A DNA stretch of 64,000 nt. Source: Mycteria americana. Lineage: Eukaryota; Chordata; Aves; Ciconiiformes; Ciconiidae. The notes beneath the pieces are model-generated. The model had not been told where the DNA came from, ran no database searches, and saw only the letters and a list, made by a program, of their open reading frames with translations. The stretch is taken from contig NC_134367.1 in assembly GCF_035582795.1 (NCBI RefSeq), forward strand, positions 4,404,501-4,468,500, given 5' to 3'. A program made the position numbers and the translations under genes. This document shows positions 61,301 through 64,000 of this stretch, piece after piece; within the stretch, counting starts at the first letter, position 1; each line of letters starts with the position of its first letter.

Positions 61301-62794
61301 CTTTTACCCTTCTGATTTTCTTCCCCCAACCCACTGGGGGGGAGTGAGTGAGTGGCTGTGTGGTGCTTAGTTGCTGACTGGGGTTAAACCACAACAATAT
61401 GATATTACATAAACATGATTTTAAAAAGCCTGATTAAGGGCCCTAAGCATTGCTCCTAAAGAGAAACTGGGTTGCACATTCAAAAATGTTTGTCATGTGT
61501 GCCTGAATGTGAGTGATCCTGTCCTCACAGACCTCTTCTGGTTGACTTTGATTACTTAGGCTCAACATCCCACCAGCTAGAACGTGTCTCTTCAGCCAGC
61601 ACATCGCAGCTGGAGGTCACCCTGGTGAATCCAGACCTGCCCAGGTTGCCATGTGATGTCTCTCCTCTGTATTTTGACGTACGCACTATAAGATGCAGCA
61701 CAAGGTACGATCCATTACTATAGTGTGGGCGAGACCTTGCCATTTGTCTGGTAGGATCCTCATTTTCTTTCAGTGTCCATATAGGCAGTCTGGGAGTTGA
61801 AGGAATTCCTACAGCTCTTACTGTGGCCACACCTGAGCACCTCCTGAGCTGTGTTGCATTTATCCTTATTTCAACTTAATGAAGCACTAGACTAGCTAGC
61901 ATGAGAGTCAGAGTGAGGCTTCTTGGAGAGGCTAGACTCAGATCTTCAAAGTTTTGTGGACATCTAATTCTTAGATGCAAAACTCCCAAGAAAATCTTGG
62001 GGGGGATTTTGCCAGCTTTTGGTGTCCTTTACCTGTCCAAGAACATAGAGAGATGTTATGAGTAGAGCAGGAAACAAATATGGTTTCAAGCACCAGCTGG
62101 GCAATCTAAGCTCCCTGTTTTCCATCATGTCATGACTTTGAAGAAGGTTGTTTGACTGGAAGACTATGGGTATCTCAAGAGGTTGTAAGAGTGACCCTAA
62201 TGGGGCTCTTCCATCTCTTGCTGCTATGATTTGGCTGGGAGTTAATTCTGCTGAATGCTGAGCTGAGAAACTGTGTGCATTAAGGATGCAGCATTAATTT
62301 ACAAACCAGGATCAAGATGCCCTGTAAATCCAGGCAGCCCTGGGTTATTTTAATACTAACGAATAACAGTTATTCATTCGTATTAATGAATACTAATGTT
62401 CATGTCTGTGTTTTGCATTAACATACCATTTGGATAGAGTTCTGATGTAGTTCTATCACCTTCTGCACTTAACTGTAGTTTCTTGCTGTGCCTCCACATT
62501 TCTTTTAAATGGTACTTTTAGAGTTTGGATTCATATCTGTAACGTTTGGGTTCACAGTGTAAATTTGCTTTGCTCTATCAAAGCCTCATTGGACCTACTA
62601 AGAATGGAGACCCTGTGACGGACCTGGCATTTTCTAAAAAATAAATCCAATCTGTATAAAAATAATATAATATAACACATTTTCTTCCACCTAGGTCTTC
62701 ACCTCAAGAGGGTTTGTACTACGTGGAGGTGATCTTTAAAGGTCATGTGATTAACAACCTGACTGAGGTGGAGAAAGAAAACTATACTTTCAAG
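58259..62794 (+). CDS. PKHD1: PKHD1 (fibrocystin/polyductin), 5' coding exons 2-5, partial gene
   Basis: Fibrocystin is a very large single-pass membrane protein of primary cilia and apical membranes in kidney and bile-duct epithelium; loss causes recessive polycystic kidney disease in humans. Four plus-strand exons (58259-58310, 59425-59502, 61560-61704, 62695-62794) join in frame with GT/AG ends to 375 bases, 125 codons. Exons 2 and 3 have the same lengths (52 and 78) and phases I recall for human PKHD1. Residues 1-20 or so form the signal peptide. EGSVAGGTWITITLDG starts the first IPT/TIG-like domain, and the residue equivalent to human Thr-36 is conserved. LPCDVSP and EGLYYVEVIFKG follow as in mammals. 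The rest of the gene (dozens of exons) lies beyond the right edge. Confidence 0.93.
58896..58929. repeat. short palindrome with a third copy in PKHD1 intron 2
   Basis: ATGGTATA (58896-58903), one C, then TATACCAT (58905-58912) form a perfect inverted repeat. ATGGTATA recurs at 58922-58929. GATGCCT precedes both forward copies, so a 26-base duplication is likely. Confidence 0.7.
59425..59502 (+). CDS. PKHD1: PKHD1 exon 3
   Basis: The acceptor GGTTGCTTTTGCAG is followed by TGACAGCC. The donor is CTGGACG then GTGAGTTT. It encodes residues 18-43 plus one base and contains ISPREGSVAGGTWITITLD, which closely matches the human EPEEGSLAGGTWITVIFD segment. Its 78-base length equals the human exon. 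Thr-36 falls at the same residue number as in human, the site of the common human T36M mutation. Confidence 0.94.
60788..61396 (+). mobile_element. solo LTR, same ERVL-like family, copy 4, in PKHD1 intron 3
   Basis: It starts TGTACTGGTTTTGGCTAGGA and ends AAACCACAACA. The expected 5-bp target duplication is only partly matched (ATACA at 60783-60787 against ATATG at 61397-61401), so the copy may be older or the site rearranged. It has the family landmarks GATAACACAGGGATGTTTT, CATATGGCGTCATGCTCAG and ATTAAACTG. It lies in sense with PKHD1 and carries a poly(A)-signal region, which could in principle affect transcript processing. Confidence 0.86.
61218..61265. repeat. (TTA)n tract in LTR copy 4
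   Basis: Runs of TTA triplets lie at the same relative position as in LTR copy 1. They belong to the LTR. Confidence 0.78.
61560..61704 (+). CDS. PKHD1: PKHD1 exon 4
   Basis: The acceptor used is TTGATTACTTAG then GCTCAACATC, which completes the Gly-44 codon left by exon 3 and gives DGSTSHQLERVSS. The donor is ACAAG then GTACGATC. The exon encodes SQLEVTLVNPDLPRLPCDVS and PLYFDVRTIRCSTR, matching human SQLEIHLVN and SVPCDVFP. A second in-frame acceptor (TCTCTTCAG before 61596) would make a version 36 bases shorter. The first gives a length closer to human and is preferred. Confidence 0.9.
61705..62694 (+). other. PKHD1: PKHD1 intron 4
   Basis: A 990-base intron with GT/AG ends. A short inverted repeat GAATAACAGTTATTC lies near 62360. 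No other feature is recognised. Confidence 0.85.
62695..62794 (+). CDS. PKHD1: PKHD1 exon 5
   Basis: The acceptor TTTTCTTCCACCTAG is followed by GTCTTCACC. The donor is TTCAAG then GTAATCAC, ending in phase 0. It encodes SSPQEGLYYVEVIFKGHVIN followed by NLTEVEKENYTFK. The first half matches human HEGLYFLEAYFGGQLV, and the TFK end matches human CTFK. Two N-glycosylation sequons (NLT, NYT) suit a luminal or extracellular domain. Confidence 0.92.
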
Positions 62795-64000
62795 GTAATC
62801 ACCAAGCAAGTATAGAAGTGATGATAAAGGATTCAAGGTATTGAAGGGAGTCAAACTTCAGACGTAGTATCACAGGGAATATGTTGAAATATTATCTCTC
62901 ATATACTGTATGTCTGATTGCATGCCAGGACAAGAAGTTAGGATGCTCCTTCTGTCCCTTAAAACTAGGTGCATTGAGGTACTCATCAGGCTGGCACTGG
63001 ATAGACTACGTGACCTAAGAGGTCTTTCTGAATCAAAAATTTGGGTCCAAGTTAATCTGTCTCTGCATTTAAGCCACGGAGGCAGAAGACCCTATTGTGT
63101 CAGAAGACCCTATGCTGGCTTCTGGTGTTACACGCCAAGCTGCAGGGTGGCAGCTAACAATCTGCTCTGAGAGGTAACCATGGGCAAGAATACCTCTCAC
63201 GGGCACAGCTGCTTCCAGGAAAGGACATCTCTCCAGGTCTAGGACAGCTCTCCACACCTAAGATGAGCAAGATTTGGAAAGCTCGGACCTCAGTAGTGAT
63301 TTCATACCTGTTGCTCGGTTATTATGAGAGCTCGCTACTCCCCCTCAGACCAGTATTTTCCCTTTGGCTCTCAATGGCAAAGCACATTGTCTCAGGAGGT
63401 TGTGGGATATGGTGATATCAAACCAGGTAACGATGATGGTGTCAGGATCTCTTGCAGAGAAGAATCCTTAACCATGGCTGTGTGCTCCAGGATGAGGCCT
63501 GGTGTGTTCAGAAGTCACGTCCCACCTCTGTGCTAACTTCGAGTATCGAGCAAGAAAGCCCAGCGTTTTCAGTAAATTGCACATTAAAGCCGAAGAGTCG
63601 TCGGGTGGTTCAGCTATCTTAGAGAGTTGATGAAAAATCACCAGGGGATGCTGTTAATGAGACACATTCCAAGCTAAATAAAACACAATGTGTCTCTTTG
63701 TTTTGGGACTGGGACCTGGGAGCTATGGGTATTAAAAATTAATTTTGCCTCCACAGTAGATTGAAAAAGCCTGCTGCAGGCAGCAACAAGTCTGAGCAGC
63801 TCAGAAGACTTGTGTCAGCTAGTGGCCCTAGCTTTCATGCTGGGTTTGGCTTCTTAGCATCAGCTCCAGCCCAGGGTATGGTGTGATGTTGCCTTTCCTT
63901 CTCAGAAGCAGCCATCACTGCAGAGAGTTTGTGGCTACTCATTAATTATTCACATGACCATGAGGAAGAAGAAAGTGAAAACTGAGCTTTGAAAGGGAAT
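62795..64000 (+). other. PKHD1: PKHD1 intron 5 (partial)
   Basis: I looked for exon 6 (expected to encode a PxVxxVYPPSGVPG-like start of the next TIG domain) and found no match before the window ends. Frames at 62910-63170 and 63324-63536 have no similarity I can see. Confidence 0.6.

Larger units (their letters stand above)
59503..61559 (+). other. PKHD1: PKHD1 intron 3
   Basis: A 2.06 kb intron with GT/AG ends. Its main content is solo LTR copy 4. The frames at 59978-60298 have no domain and no supporting splice sites. Confidence 0.8.

Noticed and set aside
62795-64000. Search for PKHD1 exon 6.
   Set aside because: No stretch with an acceptor and a TIG-domain start was found; the exon probably lies beyond the right edge.
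1-64000. Search for CRISPR arrays, bacterial operons, phage or plasmid modules and tRNA genes.
   Set aside because: Base composition, repeats and spliced genes are those of a bird chromosome. No spaced direct-repeat array or tRNA-like fold stood out, though a dedicated tRNA search was not possible by eye.

Overview
The window is vertebrate nuclear DNA, almost certainly from a bird. It has small spliced exons in long non-coding stretches, CR1 LINE fragments ending in the GATTCTGTGATTCT-type 3' microsatellite, and four solo LTRs of a family common in birds. No bacterial, plasmid or phage features are present. I cannot name the species. Nearly all the long open frames are chance frames or repeat-derived.

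The unique content matches the mammalian block PKHD1 - MIR206 - MIR133B - IL17A (human 6p12), with the relative orientation of all four preserved. Left to right there are: (1) a complete three-exon interleukin-17 gene on the minus strand (coding 5127-6936, 169 residues), with a TATA box, an AU-rich 3' UTR and a poly(A) signal; its position and orientation match IL17A. (2) The muscle microRNA genes mir-133b (about 25.0 kb) and mir-206 (about 29.0 kb), both minus strand and about 4 kb apart, as in the mammalian linc-MD1 locus. (3) The 5' end of PKHD1 (fibrocystin) on the plus strand: coding exons 2-5 at 58259-58310, 59425-59502, 61560-61704 and 62695-62794. They join in frame to give the first 125 residues, and the gene runs off the right edge. 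A strong HNF1-type site at 55076-55089 and a good splice donor at 55330 suggest where PKHD1's promoter and non-coding first exon lie.

The rest is intergenic or intronic DNA with repeats. Solo LTRs lie at 2.5, 17.9, 52.4 and 60.8 kb, all in plus orientation, three with perfect 5-bp target duplications. CR1 fragments lie at 3.4, 14.6, 19.1, 23.6, 29.7, 29.8, 32.7, 34.1 and 40.8 kb; at 29.8 kb a younger CR1 sits inside an older one. Several simple repeats are also present.

The neighbouring genes do not form one pathway: a T-cell cytokine, a muscle microRNA pair and a ciliary/epithelial membrane protein. What links them is conserved synteny. I found no convincing new biological system. The observations most worth following are regulatory (IL17A promoter cluster, PKHD1 HNF1 site, mir-206 E-boxes) and repeat-structural (mosaic LTR, nested CR1, rearranged CR1 5' junction).
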